Source: Ceratorhiza oryzae-sativae (taxonomy: Eukaryota; Basidiomycota; Agaricomycetes; Cantharellales; Ceratobasidiaceae). From it: DNA of 64,000 nt. Below, in pieces: positions 1-11,372 of the stretch. Made by a program: the position numbers and the translations under genes. Under the pieces are notes generated by a model. It made no database searches and was not told the DNA's origin. It saw only the letters and a program-made list of their open reading frames with translations. The stretch is from contig JARWMV010000233.1 of assembly GCA_030998015.1 (NCBI GenBank), positions 2,170,001-2,234,000 of the forward strand, read 5' to 3'. Positions within the stretch are counted from its first letter, which is position 1. Every line of letters begins with the position of its first letter.

Positions 1-1516
1 CCGGGTCCCATACCATCATTTCGCCGTCAAGGATACAGCTGTTCTTCTCTAATGAGGTTTGTTAATTCTGAAAGTTTATTAGAGACACACTCTTCGATTC
101 GTTCATCGAATGCTGCATGAATATGTGGCGTCAAGCTCCCTTCTCCCACGTGGGCACCATACAAGTAAGTGTAATCTTTTCCTTTACTGCTCTCAGTTCA
201 CGTAAATACCTCAAGTAATTGAAAGGATGTAGGCTAACCGGGATGAATAAAAGTATGCGTTTCCGCGTTTGTGTAGCTGCATCCGCTCACCATCAAGTTT
301 CTCTTCAATGACAAACTGGTTGTTCGGATTCTTCGCTCTGAGATGCTGGTTAGTAGTCATGTGGCATTGAATAAGCTTGACTGCTTCCGCCAACGTCTTG
401 GCTCGTTTACAGAGCATGGGCTGAAAGGGCGTCCAAAGAGCGATAGACCGTTCCTGCCAACGTGGATAAAGTGAAACGAAGCGAAGCTGTCCTTGGAGTC
501 GGACTCACGTCGTCGCGTAAAGACCTATTGGGATCCCATAGCTCCCATGCGACACGCTTGAGGTCACTACATGTATTGAATAGATCCCGAGCATCGTGAT
601 GGAATGCGCTAAGCACAGTTGTTTCCCTAACTTGGATGGCAAGGTCTGATATTCCAATATCTATAATGAGCCGTACTAGAGATAGTTACCAAAACTGACC
701 TTTGAGAATGATTCGAACGATCCAGGCTTGCTCGGGTGCGGTACAAGCATCACATATTTTACGAATGCGCATTTGCATTTCCCTGGAGAGCCAAATGTCA
801 GCTTCTGAGTGAGATCTGGTGCGCCAAACCAACATATTTTTGGCTGCCTTGGCCAGATCATCTAATAACTCGTTGAGACGATCAACTGTGAGTGACCCAC
901 GCGTGTTAGGACATCGTGGCGCGAGGACCTCGTACAAAGTGGTCGGAAAGTCGCCCACGGTCGGCTGAAAATCAACGTCAATATTTCTTCAAGAACAGCA
1001 CGAGGACCGGAAAAACTGACGTTATCCGGGGTAGGCTTCTTCCAATTTAATACTCTTTTGCCGTCAGAAGACTTGGGATCAATCCCCATCGAAGCCAGGA
1101 AACACTTGGCGAGCGTGATCTCCTTGAGGCCATATACTGCACGTTCTCGGTCTTTCTGAACATTTCACGATCTTAATTTAAACCGCATCGTACAAGAAGC
1201 ATAAGTGAAGCACACCTCTGGGAGAATAAGTCGAAGGGCAGGGTATAAGTCTGTTCCGACCTTCTCTCGCCAATTCTACCAAATGCCAGGTTAGAACAAG
1301 AATGGTAAACTTAGACAGCCTAAGTACCGCGAACCACCTCAGCAACATCGTTTTTCTCCTGTCCGGCTTTCTTTCGGATCTTAATGCTTCATAAAGCTCG
1401 GCGAGTTTTGAGAAAAGTGGGCTCGGTTTATGATTTATTACGCCCGCAGGTTTGATCAGTGGAAGAGGCTCTACCCCAGGAGGGGGAATTGATATTTCCG
1501 TGTCCACCGCGGACAT
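1..1516 (-). CDS. LIG4: DNA ligase IV (ATP-dependent), 3' part outside window
   Basis: Seals double-strand breaks in non-homologous end joining, in the nucleus with XRCC4/Lif1. The start at 1516 opens MSAVDTEISIPPP and is followed by the N-terminal ligase domain (LFSKLAELYEALR, then after an intron NWREKVGTDLYPALRL and KDRERAVYGLKE), MGIDPKSSDGKRVLNWKK, and VGDFPTTLYEVLAPRCPN. The linker TAPEQAWIVRIILK leads to the catalytic core. Motif I is EEKLDGERMQLHKRG (about 290-330), with the AMP-accepting lysine in KLDGE. Next come DYTYLYGAHVGEGSLTPH and, at the window edge, SCILDGEMMVWDP (motif III region). At least six short introns separate these pieces. The rest of the core and the BRCT repeats lie beyond position 1. 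The order and spacing match LIG4 rather than LIG1. I saw no disruption. Confidence 0.93.
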
Positions 1517-1611
1517 GGGAGGTGAATGCGGCGTTGGCACTGTGGGCGGTGACCGTAATCGGTGGGCGGCAGATGCGGGGATACAAACCGCGTGGATCAC
1601 ATGACTTTATG

Positions 1612-1619
1612 CACGTGAC
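1612..1619. promoter_or_regulatory. CACGTGAC box upstream of LIG4
   Basis: CACGTGAC lies 96 bp before the LIG4 start codon. It is the E-box core bound by bHLH factors such as Cbf1, Pho4 or USF in other fungi and animals. The same core recurs at a similar distance in front of other genes of this window. Confidence 0.45.
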
Positions 1620-1687
1620 CTCCCAGATCTCCCTTGCCTGGCTAATTCCGACCTCCTGGCGGCCTTCGCCGCTGGCAAAGGGTAAAT

Positions 1688-2130
1688 ATGACCCAACCTC
1701 TCGAGCCGAGCCATGAACGGCCTCGAGCGCAAACTCTAGCGCAGCCACGATTCCAGACTCTCCCCCCCTCATATGCGGGCCCCGGTCACCATACGTAATA
1801 CATTCCACCCCAGCATTACAGCCGATAGGGTATGCATGGTTTGGGTTCAAGGCTGGCCCGAAAGACGATATCAATTTGAATGGGACAAGGGGGAATACTG
1901 TAGACAACAACCTAAGCAAAGGGCCGCGGACGCGAGCACGACAGAAGTGATCGAAAAGCCGATGAAGCAGGCCGACGCGGTGGCCGAAGCATTCGAGGAA
2001 ATGATGAAGATTTGGCACTCTAGCGAGTTTCTTGTTGTCTATCAAATAATACTTACAAGCTTGGCCCGCTCGTTGCCTCTATCGCCTCGAATCCAACAGA
2101 GGCACTTTTGCTGAATAGTGGACCCAACCC
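1688..2130 (+). CDS. possible small gene divergent from LIG4, unresolved
   Basis: Unrecognised. An ATG at 1688 opens MTQPLEPSHERPRAQTLAQP, but that frame stops near 1795. Downstream, two other frames look protein-like: LQPIGYAWFGFKAGPKDD (about 1815-1875) and, in another frame, ADASTTEVIEKPMKQADAVA followed by EAFEEMMKIWHSSE (about 1925-2025), then LGPLVASIASNPTEALLL (about 2060-2115). These could be exons of one short gene, but the possible introns are shorter than usual and I could not join them. The start lies only 171 bp from that of LIG4. A 205-codon minus-strand frame over the same bases has no family features and is read as a shadow. Confidence 0.25.
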
Positions 2131-4989
2131 TGCTCTAATCCCATTCTAGCCATTCGATCCATCCAATAGTCATGCGAGACAAATCAATCCCAGTTGACAG
2201 GGCGTATGATTCGCCCACATACGCTATGAGCGCCGTCTCCTTGCCCGACTTTCGTTGAGGTTAACTCAGTCCCTCGGTATGGGTTCGATTGGAGTCATAT
2301 GGGAATCCCATGTTTCAACCTCCCCTCAATGACTGACATCCTATCGTCAAACCAGCCGGCTCCCGTGTGCGAATAAGCCTGCGATACGACTTCGCCGTCA
2401 TTCCAAGTTTCGAGGCGACCCCATTCACAGCCAGGCGACTCAAGGCAGCAGCGATGTAAAGTACTAAAACCGAATAAAATTCCTCATAACGTTCAATTGC
2501 CTCAGCTGATGAGCAAGGAATAAATGACATGGGCGAGATTTGCAGTCGAAATTATTATAATGTGGGGTTGAATAAATGTCTACATTACCAAGCTCGTTTC
2601 AGCCCGCAATCCATATGTGATTAAATATGAAATCTCAGAGTTGACCTTATTTGTGCTACTCCGCCTGACCAATATTGTCACTGCTTTCCAGGAATTATGT
2701 CAGTTTCAGTCACCCCTGACCCGTTCGAACCACCGACTTAGGCGATTCCCCAGGGTTCTCTGCATAAGAATAAAGTCCAGATTGAACATTCTCACTTCCA
2801 AAGCCCAGCCGCCGATCATCAATTCAATCAACGAAGTTCATATTTCACTGATAGTAGCTGACTGGCCTTATGAGTGAAAGCTCGATAGTAGAGTATCCGG
2901 CTGAATTTACTACAATCAAGAGCAAAATCCGATTTTACTGATTCAGAATACACTGTACATTAAAGTGTTCCACAAAAATCGATGGCCGAATAACTTTTTT
3001 TTTTGAATCGCGTATCAATTGTCGTTTCGAGGCCAAGCCTCACGTTTTGACATATGAGGCACTAGGATGCAGAGAAGAGAAAGAGAACGTAACGCAGAAC
3101 ACTGGCCAACTAGGATGCGGGGAACCACATGCAATGCCCATGATACAGCCGAGACAGTAGAAAGGCTATCAGACAAGACTGGTAAAGCGATGAGAGCATA
3201 CAGGCTGTCTTTGTGAGAGAAGAGGAACGAGAGATCCAAGAATTCATGCCTTCGTGAAGTTGGCGCCTCATGCCTTGCTAGCTCATACTTGGAACACCGC
3301 GGGCTTTTTAGGTATGTTAACATCGTCTGATTGTTCGAAGAGTTATTTCAAGTTGGAGATACGCATACATCATACACCTGGTTCAACTTCTGCTCGGAAA
3401 GTTTTTAACAGGACAAGGCTGTTGGGTCACAGTGCGCCAGCCTTTCCCTCTCTCAGCACTCAACATGGCTTTGACACCTCCCCTGCGTTTTGTTAAAGTA
3501 CAATGGTACAAGTGACAGAAACTTGTGTGTATTTCATTGGATGCCCTGCCGCAATAGCCAAAGCCATTGTTAGGATAAACGAAGTCGTCCTGACGATGGA
3601 GCGATTACGACACGGGGTAATGTTAAGCCATCATCCACACTTTGATCCAGGATAGCTTAACTTGACCTAGCTTTAGCTCTGACGGGAAGACATCCGTTCA
3701 GTGTCCAATAGACCTCCTTTATATGCTAACAATAACTTAGAACCAGAACATATCACGCCATCGGCGGCCGACATCGTTTCCGCTCCCCGATTGTCTTGCT
3801 TGCGTGATACAACAGAAGGTCGTTGGACCATTACCAATCCTACTAAGATCGACGGGATAAGGAACCCGTTATGGGATCTACATATCATGTGAAAATGGCA
3901 CCGATACATCAGTATAATGTAGCCTTGAAGGGTAGCTTTTGATAGTGATAACGCCGTCCAGGAACAGTCAGAATTGTGTTTCATTTACGCATAATCGTTG
4001 TCCAGATAGTCGCATTGAAAACAATGGAAATTTTAATCGAGTATTTCCTTCGCCGAGGTTTCAGATCGTGGGTCGTTTATCGGTCAAATAATTCGGAGGT
4101 TGAGTAGGCTCAGCTTGGCAAAGCAGCGTGTGAGAAAGAAATTCCGGTCGAAACCACACCCAAGAAGTTCAGAATAAATGAAATGGCGAAAAGATGCCAC
4201 AGCTGCCTGGGGTCATATACTTCGGCGATGCAGTGCAGCTAATATGATCAACTCCGCTACTCCTGCTGCATGTATACATGGGATTTGCTTCACGCGGAAT
4301 CGATATCATTTACTAGAAAGACTGGCTCTCAACAGACATGTTTTTTCTCCGCGGGAATGCTACAATCGGAATCCAATAACAAAATCAATGATCCACATCG
4401 CAACACCTAGGGATACAAGGTGATGAAAGATACGATACCCCAGGCACTCAATTCTGACTGACGCCTTGTGCCGTCAAGCTCCCCCGAGTTGGACAAGTCA
4501 AGATTTCCTTTCGCTTGTGATTCCTTCTAGATCCGGCTCCGGCCTTGCGTCTGTTTCCGGACATTTCCAAATGAACTGTTGGCCGAGCAGTATGCCCGTT
4601 CAAAGAACCACAGCAACGGTCCGAGTAGTTCAAACACATATAGCCCGAAATTCGGGTAGCTCAACAGTGTTTGCTCCTTGAATATACATATGCTGTTATC
4701 GGACCCCAACGTGCATCGACCCACCATGCCTTGTGCACTTCCTTCAAATACAGCTTCTGATGCATCCTTATACAAATGCTGAGGTACCAATAAGGGATAA
4801 ATGCTTAGGATACGATCAGAATGGTCATTTTGCGCCTGTTGAGCTGGCCAATACTGCAGAACACGGAATACGTCCCTCTGGAAGATATAACGTACGATAA
4901 GATAAGATCCATCGTGGTGATGCTCGCCACCAGCCTCTCGAAATTTTCATCACCATCTTATCTTGACAACCATTCTCATTTATTAGACA
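2131..4989. other. gene-poor spacer
   Basis: About 2.9 kb with only short, unconserved frames on either strand and a mixed AT-rich composition. The only structure I can name is the diverged SINE-like copy near 2995-3250. No gene, tRNA or clear promoter was found. Confidence 0.5.
2995..3250 (-). repeat. diverged SINE-like copy (copy A)
   Basis: Read on the minus strand this ends in GAGGCTTGGCCTCGAAACGA, a short spacer GATACGCGATTC and a run of A (plus-strand T-run 2995-3004). The intact copy at 27786-28122 has the same 3' layout: AGGCCTGGCCTTGAAACGAC, spacer, oligo(A). Farther from the tail the two copies are hard to align by eye, and no target duplication is visible here, so this copy is older. 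The 5' limit is approximate. Confidence 0.45.
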
Positions 4990-5351
4990 ATGGGAAAGAG
5001 TGCAAAATTACACAAGCGAAAGGTACAGTGATGAAAATTTATGAAATGACATTTGTCGAATGCGTTACCAATCTATTATCCTATTTGTAGGGCAAATCCA
5101 CAAGCTCCTTTGCTGCTCAATCCAGGTCCCAGTCCAATCCTACCACGACCCAGACCCACCCTCAAGCGGACAAGGCTTCCGATAGCAAGAAGAAAGCCGA
5201 AAAATCTCATTTGGCTAAACTCAGATCCAGACCCAAATCATCAGGACAGGACGGCTACGTATTAGGCGACGCCGACTATGTTACGTTGATGATGGGTGGG
5301 AGGGCCAAGGCTCGACAAGAAGCGCTCAAACTACCTCCTCTGGAGAAATAA
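4990..5351 (+). CDS. small basic lysine/serine-rich protein, 97 aa
   Basis: Two exons: 4990-5022 (MGKSAKLHKRK), a 67-nt intron with GTACAG donor and TTTGTAG acceptor, then 5091-5351 in phase, ending LPPLEK and TAA. The protein is 97 residues. Its N-terminus is very basic, the middle is rich in S, T, Q and K, and the C-terminal block GYVLGDADYVTLMMGGRAKA looks like a short folded or helical segment. No enzyme motif, signal peptide or membrane segment is seen. A basic MGKSAKxxKR start resembles small nuclear or ribosome-biogenesis proteins, but I do not recognise the family. The clean splice, phase and stop make the gene convincing even without a function. Confidence 0.65.
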
Positions 5352-5900
5352 GAACAGCCTCCCTCGCTTATCTTTTATCGCTCCACCAGTTGGGTACCGT
5401 CTATTGCGCCCGGAATCATTCAATCTGGCACAGCCTTGCGGTTGTATTTTATGTACACTGTTTGATAGCGCCTTAAAGGGCAAGAGCCAAGAACTTTATT
5501 CAGCAAGGCACAGAACAATTTTTTTTACAACACATCAACGCCCTGCGTGCCGCATCCAAAAATGCAACTAATTCTAGAGAAAGCCGAAACCCAAAAAATC
5601 CAAGGTAACTCAAAAACCAACACGATGACCACGATTCAGGCAATGGGGGTAGAATGAGTTTCAAATCCGGTGGCCGAGCAAGAAAAGGTCTTTTCAAAGT
5701 GGAAACGTTTAAGGGGATAGACGTCAAGTGCATACAAAACGCATGTACATCGTAGGGTGACGTCAAGTGTCCGTGCGTATGCGTGGGTCGCTTCAAGGGA
5801 TTACATGCGGCGTGGAACTTTGCGCACGCATTCTTGATGGCCGTTCTCATCGAGCGTAAGTGTGTAACCCCTTTGGCAAGTGTCTAGGACGAAGAACAAG
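5352..5900. other. spacer between convergent genes
   Basis: Holds the presumed 3' ends of the 97-residue protein gene and of the minus-strand CPL1-like gene. A 116-codon minus-strand frame (5500-5850) shows no family features and is not called. Confidence 0.4.
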
Positions 5901-6619
5901 TCAGATTCCCCGAGGAATGTGCTTCGAAGGATGGATGGCCTCACAGATCATGCATTTGCCCTCCGTGCAGCTGGTCCCGCGAACCCCAGGGATGGCGTTG
6001 CAGTCCAGACCTTTGCCCAACGAAGTACAACCGCCACAATTGTAGAGATCTTCCTCGGGCTTGACACACTCATACGGCTCGTTCATCGATCTAAGGTACC
6101 AATTCAGTTTACCATTCACACAGTTTATATATATACACTCACATCGTAGCCGTGCCGCGTTCGCCATTCAAGCTAGGGGGAGGGCTGAGTGGGCAGGCAG
6201 TCATGGCTGAGGGGCATCGAGAGACAGTTCCGTCCGGCATCAAAATCGGTTGATTCCGCTTGGGCTTGGGCTTGTATGAAGGGTGGGGAGGGGCGGGGCA
6301 GGTGCTCTACAAAGCTGTTATTAAAAACTCCCAGTATACACGCCAAAGTACAGACCACGCAGTAGGGAATGAGTGCATGTTTATAAGTGGCCGTACACCC
6401 AGGGTTGAAAGGCACCACCTAGTAGGACACAAATTAGATTCTTAAGTTTGCTTAAGATCGAGAAACTCAGCGAACCTTGACCAAGTCTTTGACACATTGG
6501 CATTTCTTTTTGAAGATGTCTGCAATCAACAACGACGGGAATGGGCACGCCTTGTCGAAGGTCGCAACGGCTGACGTCGCCAAAGCGAGCAACGAGACAG
6601 CAACAAAGGAGGGACGCAT
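5901..6619 (-). CDS. secreted cysteine-rich protein, CPL1-like domain
   Basis: Starts at 6619 with a signal peptide (MRPSFVAVSLLALATSAVAT) and continues FDKACPFPSLLIADIFKKKC. A long intron follows. A short exon (NGERGTAT, about 6150-6175) and an intron with GTGAGT donor lead to the last exon, SMNEPYECVKPEEDLYNCGG, then CTSLGKGLDCNAIPGVRGTS and CTEGKCMICEAIHPSK, stopping at 5901. The NCGGCxxxGKGxDCxxIPG block is the hallmark of the CPL1-like domain, found in secreted or capsule-linked proteins of basidiomycetes; their biochemical role is poorly known. The phase between exon 1 and the short exon is not settled. The C-terminus ends a little earlier than is usual after the last cysteines. Confidence 0.7.
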
Positions 6620-7314
6620 AGCTGAGAAAACGTGAGACGACGGGTCACATAACCAACACGCGATGAAACGTACCTGCAAGTTAACGTGCAGTTCCTAGAG
6701 GGTAGGGAAGGTTATTAATATCACACCTATGATTGTAATGGTGGATAGATATCACCTACGAGCCGGAGAGGGGGCAAACGGGAGTGTCCGAGTGATCAAA
6801 GGCTGAAGGGAGCGAGTCTTAAATTATCGCAGGAGAGTGGGTCCGTTCCAGTATGGTGGTTGCTACTGATCCACGCTGCTCGTGCCAGAGAAGGTTGTCG
6901 GGTCGATCAAATAGCGTAGGGTACGCCCGAGGAATGTGTGGATAACGGCGTGCCAATGCGGAATCCAGCACCAATTTGCGGGGGTTGAGTATAGATGCGA
7001 TAACAAAGAAGTGGGGAAATGTGGGAAGTTCAGCCGCTCGTGTTTGAAGAGCCATACAAACACCTGCCGATACTGGTCGCCAGTTGAAATCGCGTTGCTG
7101 ACTCGTGTAGGGCTAGGCTTCGCGGGCTCACCTTTCGAAGGGTGCTCTGGACCCGGACCCTGGCTTACCCCTCGGTGCCGACCGTGGATGATAGGCGTTG
7201 ACGTCAATCAACGATGCAAGTGAATCAAATGCTCCCGTACTTTGACAGAAGCCAGCCAACGACGATACGCATAGTGACTGTCAGATATGCAATTTATTGG
7301 GATTCTAGTCGAAT
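6620..7314. other. spacer / promoter of CPL1-like gene
   Basis: About 700 bp between the start of the CPL1-like gene and the 3' end of the methyltransferase gene, both on the minus strand. It holds only overlapping short frames without family features. Confidence 0.4.
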
Positions 7315-8669
7315 TTAATGTGGGACATGACGCCGGAGGACCCAACCGTGCACTGTTGAACGCACTTGTTCATCGCCTGGATCATCGGGAAACATTGCCT
7401 GGATCGAAGGCCCCACGCAGAGTTAGTTATCTTTTTCAAGAAGCGGTGATATCGCCCTGGATCTTCACTCACGGCCAGTTTTGTTTCCAGCACCTTCTCG
7501 CATATCCATCCTCGGCGTTCTGCAAGCGCGAAGAACTCGAGATCCCGGGCCGCATATTGAGGCCGATGGTGAGAAAAGAACACGAGCACGCAAGGGCAGG
7601 TTACAGCCTTGTTCAGGGTGAGGGAATCTTGGGACCTTGACCCCCTGGCATCTCGGGAATTTTCATCATCCACTTCAATGAAATCAGCACTCGAACCAGT
7701 TATTTCGCGGCGAAACAGGGCTTACATGGCTGCTTCTCTGTGTGCGACGAGGTCTGGGTCGATGACCGAAGAGTTGCCTCGCACGTGTCGAGCAGAGCCG
7801 CGTGCTGCCAAGACGGATTAGTCATGCGTGTCTCTGGAAAATATTTTGACAAATTGCGCCCACTTGTGAATGGTTGAATATCAGGTCGTCAGGATGATGA
7901 TATCAAAGCCAGCCCGCTCATTGCCACCCAGATTTCCAGCCGATTCAAATGAGTCAAGGAGCTTTTTGGGGTCGGTCCCCCATATGTATCCCTACAATCA
8001 TCAGATAAGTTGTCTAGGCCAGCACTCTCTCTATTCGCGTTACTTGCCTCGATTTTGATCACGGCCCGTCGATCGTCACGAATATTACGATCAACATTGC
8101 GCGTAATATTCTCAATAAGCGGCCCATCCGGGTAATCCGTTATAACCACCTATCGTGTGCATCAATACCCAGTTCATCCGCCTAGAGCCACGCTGATAAC
8201 ACGGAACCAACTGACCTGTCGTGCGCCACACAAAGAAGCGACCAAGCTTGGTAATGCTCCGCCAGCACCCAGTTCTAGCACGGCTTTGCCCTCGCATAAA
8301 TCAATTGAACGTTCATCCAGGAAATCAGCCAATACGATCGCTGCATTCCAGCTGGGTGCCGAGTCTCAGTTGAAAGGTACCGAGCGAACAAGGGTCAGAA
8401 GAATCAACCAACAGATGTTGCGCCCAGAGTACGTGATGGCCGACAAGCTGAAGATCTATGGATGTCCAATCGGAATTTGAATGAGACGATAGATTGCGAG
8501 TCTTGCGGTGATATGTCGTGAATGTCGGCGGAGGGGTTGGTGGCCGGGGAGGTTCCTTGATGAAATAGTGTGAATGAATAGCGGTTGGCAAGAGCTTTGC
8601 GAAAATATCCAGGCACAAATGTACCTCGAACACATCACCGAGACTGAGATCCTCATCTTCTTTGCTCAT
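7315..8669 (-). CDS. NNT1: EFM7/NNT1-like S-adenosylmethionine methyltransferase
   Basis: Family of lysine/N-terminal methyltransferases of the METTL21 type; yeast EFM7 (first named NNT1) modifies the N-terminus of eEF1A, so a cytosolic role on translation factor is inferred. Exon 1 starts at 8669 (MSKEDEDLSLGDVFE); next come EPPRPPTPPPTFTTY, SDWTSIDLQLVGHHVLWAQH, then KAVLELGAGGALPSLVASLC (SAM-binding motif I), VVITDYPDGPLIENITRNVD (post I), CPCVLVFFSHHRPQYAARDL and ALAERRGWICEKVLETKLA. After an intron with GTGAGT donor, the last exon is MFPDDPGDEQVRSTVHGWVL to a TAA at 7315. All expected blocks are present in order. A TCACGTGA box lies 75 bp upstream. Confidence 0.88.
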
Positions 8670-8743
8670 ATCGCGCCTACTACAGTACGACGGTGGTCAA
8701 GGCTAGCAGGCAGTGGGATTGACCGCAGCTATGAGGACCCTGC

Positions 8744-8751
8744 TCACGTGA
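8744..8751. promoter_or_regulatory. TCACGTGA box upstream of NNT1-like gene
   Basis: Palindromic E-box 75 bp before the methyltransferase start codon, in the 299-bp spacer shared with the 3' end of the glucoamylase gene. Confidence 0.4.
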
Positions 8752-8968
8752 GCAAATTCCCGAGAAACAAACGCCCGTCTCCAAGACTATCTATCCGCAT
8801 CACCAAATGAGCCCGGAATGTGTGCACCGGCGCATCTGGCAATTCCACCTCGGAACATAGGAAATGAAAGTTGACATATATTTCAAAGTATACATCAGAG
8901 AAGTTTGATCTTCGTTTCAAGTAAAATTCATCCATCGTTTGCCCTCGGTGCACATGCAACAAATGCTT

Positions 8969-10893
8969 CTACGAACCTACAGGTCCAGGCTTGCACACTC
9001 TTGGCACAACCAACTTGGAGGCTCCCCATGAGGCTGGCACATATCCACGACGACGGTCAAATGCAGTTACAGCACTTGCGTACCTGCAGCCAATATTCAA
9101 CCGAGACGAACTCGGCAAGCTCTGGAGGAAATGCTACTCACGATGCCGACAATCGGAATGCAGAGGCTGGTTCGCCCGTCTCCCTGTCAAATTGCTGTAG
9201 CATCGTCAGGAATTATGGACCTAGGTTGGGCTCATTGAGAACCACCTACCTCCGACATAGAACCGTCTGCGGGAATATACTCTTTATTAATGAGAGAGAA
9301 TTCGTCCGCGTAATTCAATACACTCGAGACCAGATTTTGGAAAACTTCCTCGCCGCGTCTGAAAGTGCCGGTCTGGGCGGCAGGCAAGATTTGCTGGAAG
9401 AAAGGGAGGGACAGGGGGGTAACCGCTATTTTCCCGATACGATTCCATTGATACACTGCGTCATAGAGTTGCTCAGCGGCAGCGAATGTTGCAATATACC
9501 AGGGCTGAGTTCGTAGGCTGGTATGTCAACGGGGCCTCGACACACAATGAAGGGCGCTTACGTGACCACCGACATATGTGTCTCCCGCGAAGCGGCCAAT
9601 GGCAATTGCGGATGTTTCCGAGCGGTTGTTATTAATGGTGTACGAGTGGCGCATGGAATCGACGACCGCTTTGAGGTTACGCAACGCCTGTGGAAACGAT
9701 GAGCGCTGGTTCGGCGCAAACTACCGACTCACATGGTCAGAGCACGGTTGAAATGTCGCATTGTCACACCCAGCCTCTGGGTCAAAGTTGCGGATGCGGT
9801 GAAGACGGAGCCAACGTCGACGGTGTTACGGCACTCCCAATCACAGTTGAGGTTCGATATGATGACTGATTGCGGGATTCCAAAAATCCTGCTCAAGGCC
9901 ACACGGTTAAACACGTACATATTTCGCCGCAGGGTTTGACTGACTTGGAAGAAGCACAGCGCGTTTTCAGCCTGTTCAGACCAGAATGTATGGGATGACC
10001 TTTGTTTGAGGATTCTTGCAGCGAGGCACCTTGCCTCAGACCTCGGATCTGAGCAGCGAGAGTAAAGTGACATGACCCTATCACCTATACACGCCCCCGT
10101 TCAGCGAACTGAGGGTTCAAGGTACACACAACCACTTGCCTCTTCCCAAAGATTGAACCCGGTTACATTCCAGTGATATGCAACATAGTCCAAATCGAGC
10201 TTGACAACGGGCCATATGGTGTTGGCCACGTAATTGTAACCTTTGGCTCCCTCACGAGCGAGCAAGCCGTTGGCGAAGTCGATCATGGACGAAGCGCGGA
10301 GCGCAGCATTATCATGTTGTGGTCGTCCGGCAGGGCCTGTCGTTTGGTTATAGGTGAGGTTGGGAATCAAAGTGGTACTAATTGTGCTTACCCGTATAGA
10401 CTGATTCATCGAGGTTGAACCCACACTCTCCCAACCCACCAGTAGTGAGGTTGCCGGTTAATTTGGTGTTTTTTGTAGACGGGCTTGAGATTCGACCCAA
10501 TCGAATATCCCAGGCAGCAGGCTGTCGTCCCGCCCAGCAGCCCAAATGTCTATCAGAGTCTTGAATATCTGTGGATGATCGTGAGTGGATAGTGTTTTGT
10601 CAAACTGCCTGACCAACCAAAGAGCTATCGCGGACCCATCTAGAGATGAATGGATTCAGTAAAAAATACAAGAAAACAAGCGTTACAAAAACCTACGTGA
10701 TCCGATACTCTGGCCGAGTCGTCCCACCAGCAGACACAACAATACCTGGCTTTGCCTCCTTGGCATAGGCACCTTGGCTCCCAATATTATCCAGCATACC
10801 CCGTATGGCGACTGGATACTGGGTATCGATGAATTGGGTTATGGGGGAAATCGAGATGAAGCCGAGCGAAGGGAGGAGGGACAGGATGCGCAT
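8969..10893 (-). CDS. GH15 glucoamylase (secreted), frame disrupted
   Basis: Glucan 1,4-alpha-glucosidase releasing glucose from starch ends outside the cell. Start at 10893 with a signal peptide (MRILSLLPSLGFISISPI). In order follow AIRGMLDNIGSQGAYAKEA, PEYRITWVRDSSLV (joined by intron), FKTLIDIWAAGRDDSLLP, TGNLTTGGLGECGFNLDES, GPAGRPQHDNAALRASSMID, TIWPVVKLDLDYVAYHWNVT with the GFNLWEE catalytic-acid block, HFTLAAQIRGLRQGA, AGCDNATFQPCSDH, RFAGDTYVGG, TPLSLPFFQQILP, ADEFSLINKEYIPADGSMSE, QFDRETGEPASAF and SAVTAFDRRRGYVPASWGAS, ending PGPVGS. No starch-binding CBM20 follows. Three places need a frame change without a possible intron: near 10455-10460, near 9870 and near 9800. It is therefore a recent pseudogene or carries sequence errors. 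Confidence 0.8.
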
Positions 10894-11372
10894 TGTGAGT
10901 GTCGACGAGGTCTCGCTCGTTCCCTCCTCCCCCTTGGTTTATAACCCCCGCAATCAGCCGCTCATCTGCCCCCTTGACAGATACTGTGGCCTTTCTTTTC
11001 GAAATATTGCGCCAACTAGCGCGTACTTTGCCTGATCCATCGCCTGGTCGAGTGGCTTTTTACCCGGCTTGGCTGTGAGCCTGCCCGGTCGAGTGGGTCG
11101 CACCCAACAAGGAGCTCGCTAGCCCCGAACGAGCCGCTGATAAATCGTGCCACCGAGACGGGAGCACAGTGAAGATCAGCGTGCGGACGCTCACTCGGTT
11201 TCGTCCGTCATTGTGGCCATCGAGTGATCCAGTGTCCACGTGACCGTCCGTTTCCGGGTACCAATTTCAACCCGAGTTTATTGGCCCAAGCCTCCCGGCC
11301 ATTGTTGCTCTTTTGAACCCCCATATAAAGCATGCTCGGTCCCAAGAGAGTAGCCTTGTGACTCCCCCGGCG
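10894..11372. other. divergent promoter region, glucoamylase / CDK-like kinase
   Basis: 479 bp between the two start codons. Contains GGTCGAGTGG twice (about 11047 and 11089) as a short direct repeat, and a CACGTGAC box nearer the kinase. No gene is seen. Confidence 0.4.
11237..11244. promoter_or_regulatory. CACGTGAC box upstream of CDK-like kinase
   Basis: E-box 129 bp before the kinase ATG, same core and orientation as the copies before LIG4 and TOM70. Confidence 0.42.

Noticed and set aside
1428..2045. 205-codon minus-strand frame overlapping the LIG4 start
   Set aside because: It reads through the LIG4 first exon in another frame and its promoter, and has no recognisable domain.
3673..4423. 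several 60-100 codon frames
   Set aside because: No consistent strand, splice signals or family motifs; random frames in AT-rich DNA.
5500..5850. 116-codon minus-strand frame
   Set aside because: No signal, domain or splice link to the CPL1-like gene; it covers the presumed 3' ends of convergent genes.
8905..9516. 203-codon plus-strand frame
   Set aside because: It is antisense to the glucoamylase C-terminal exons, which carry clear GH15 motifs.
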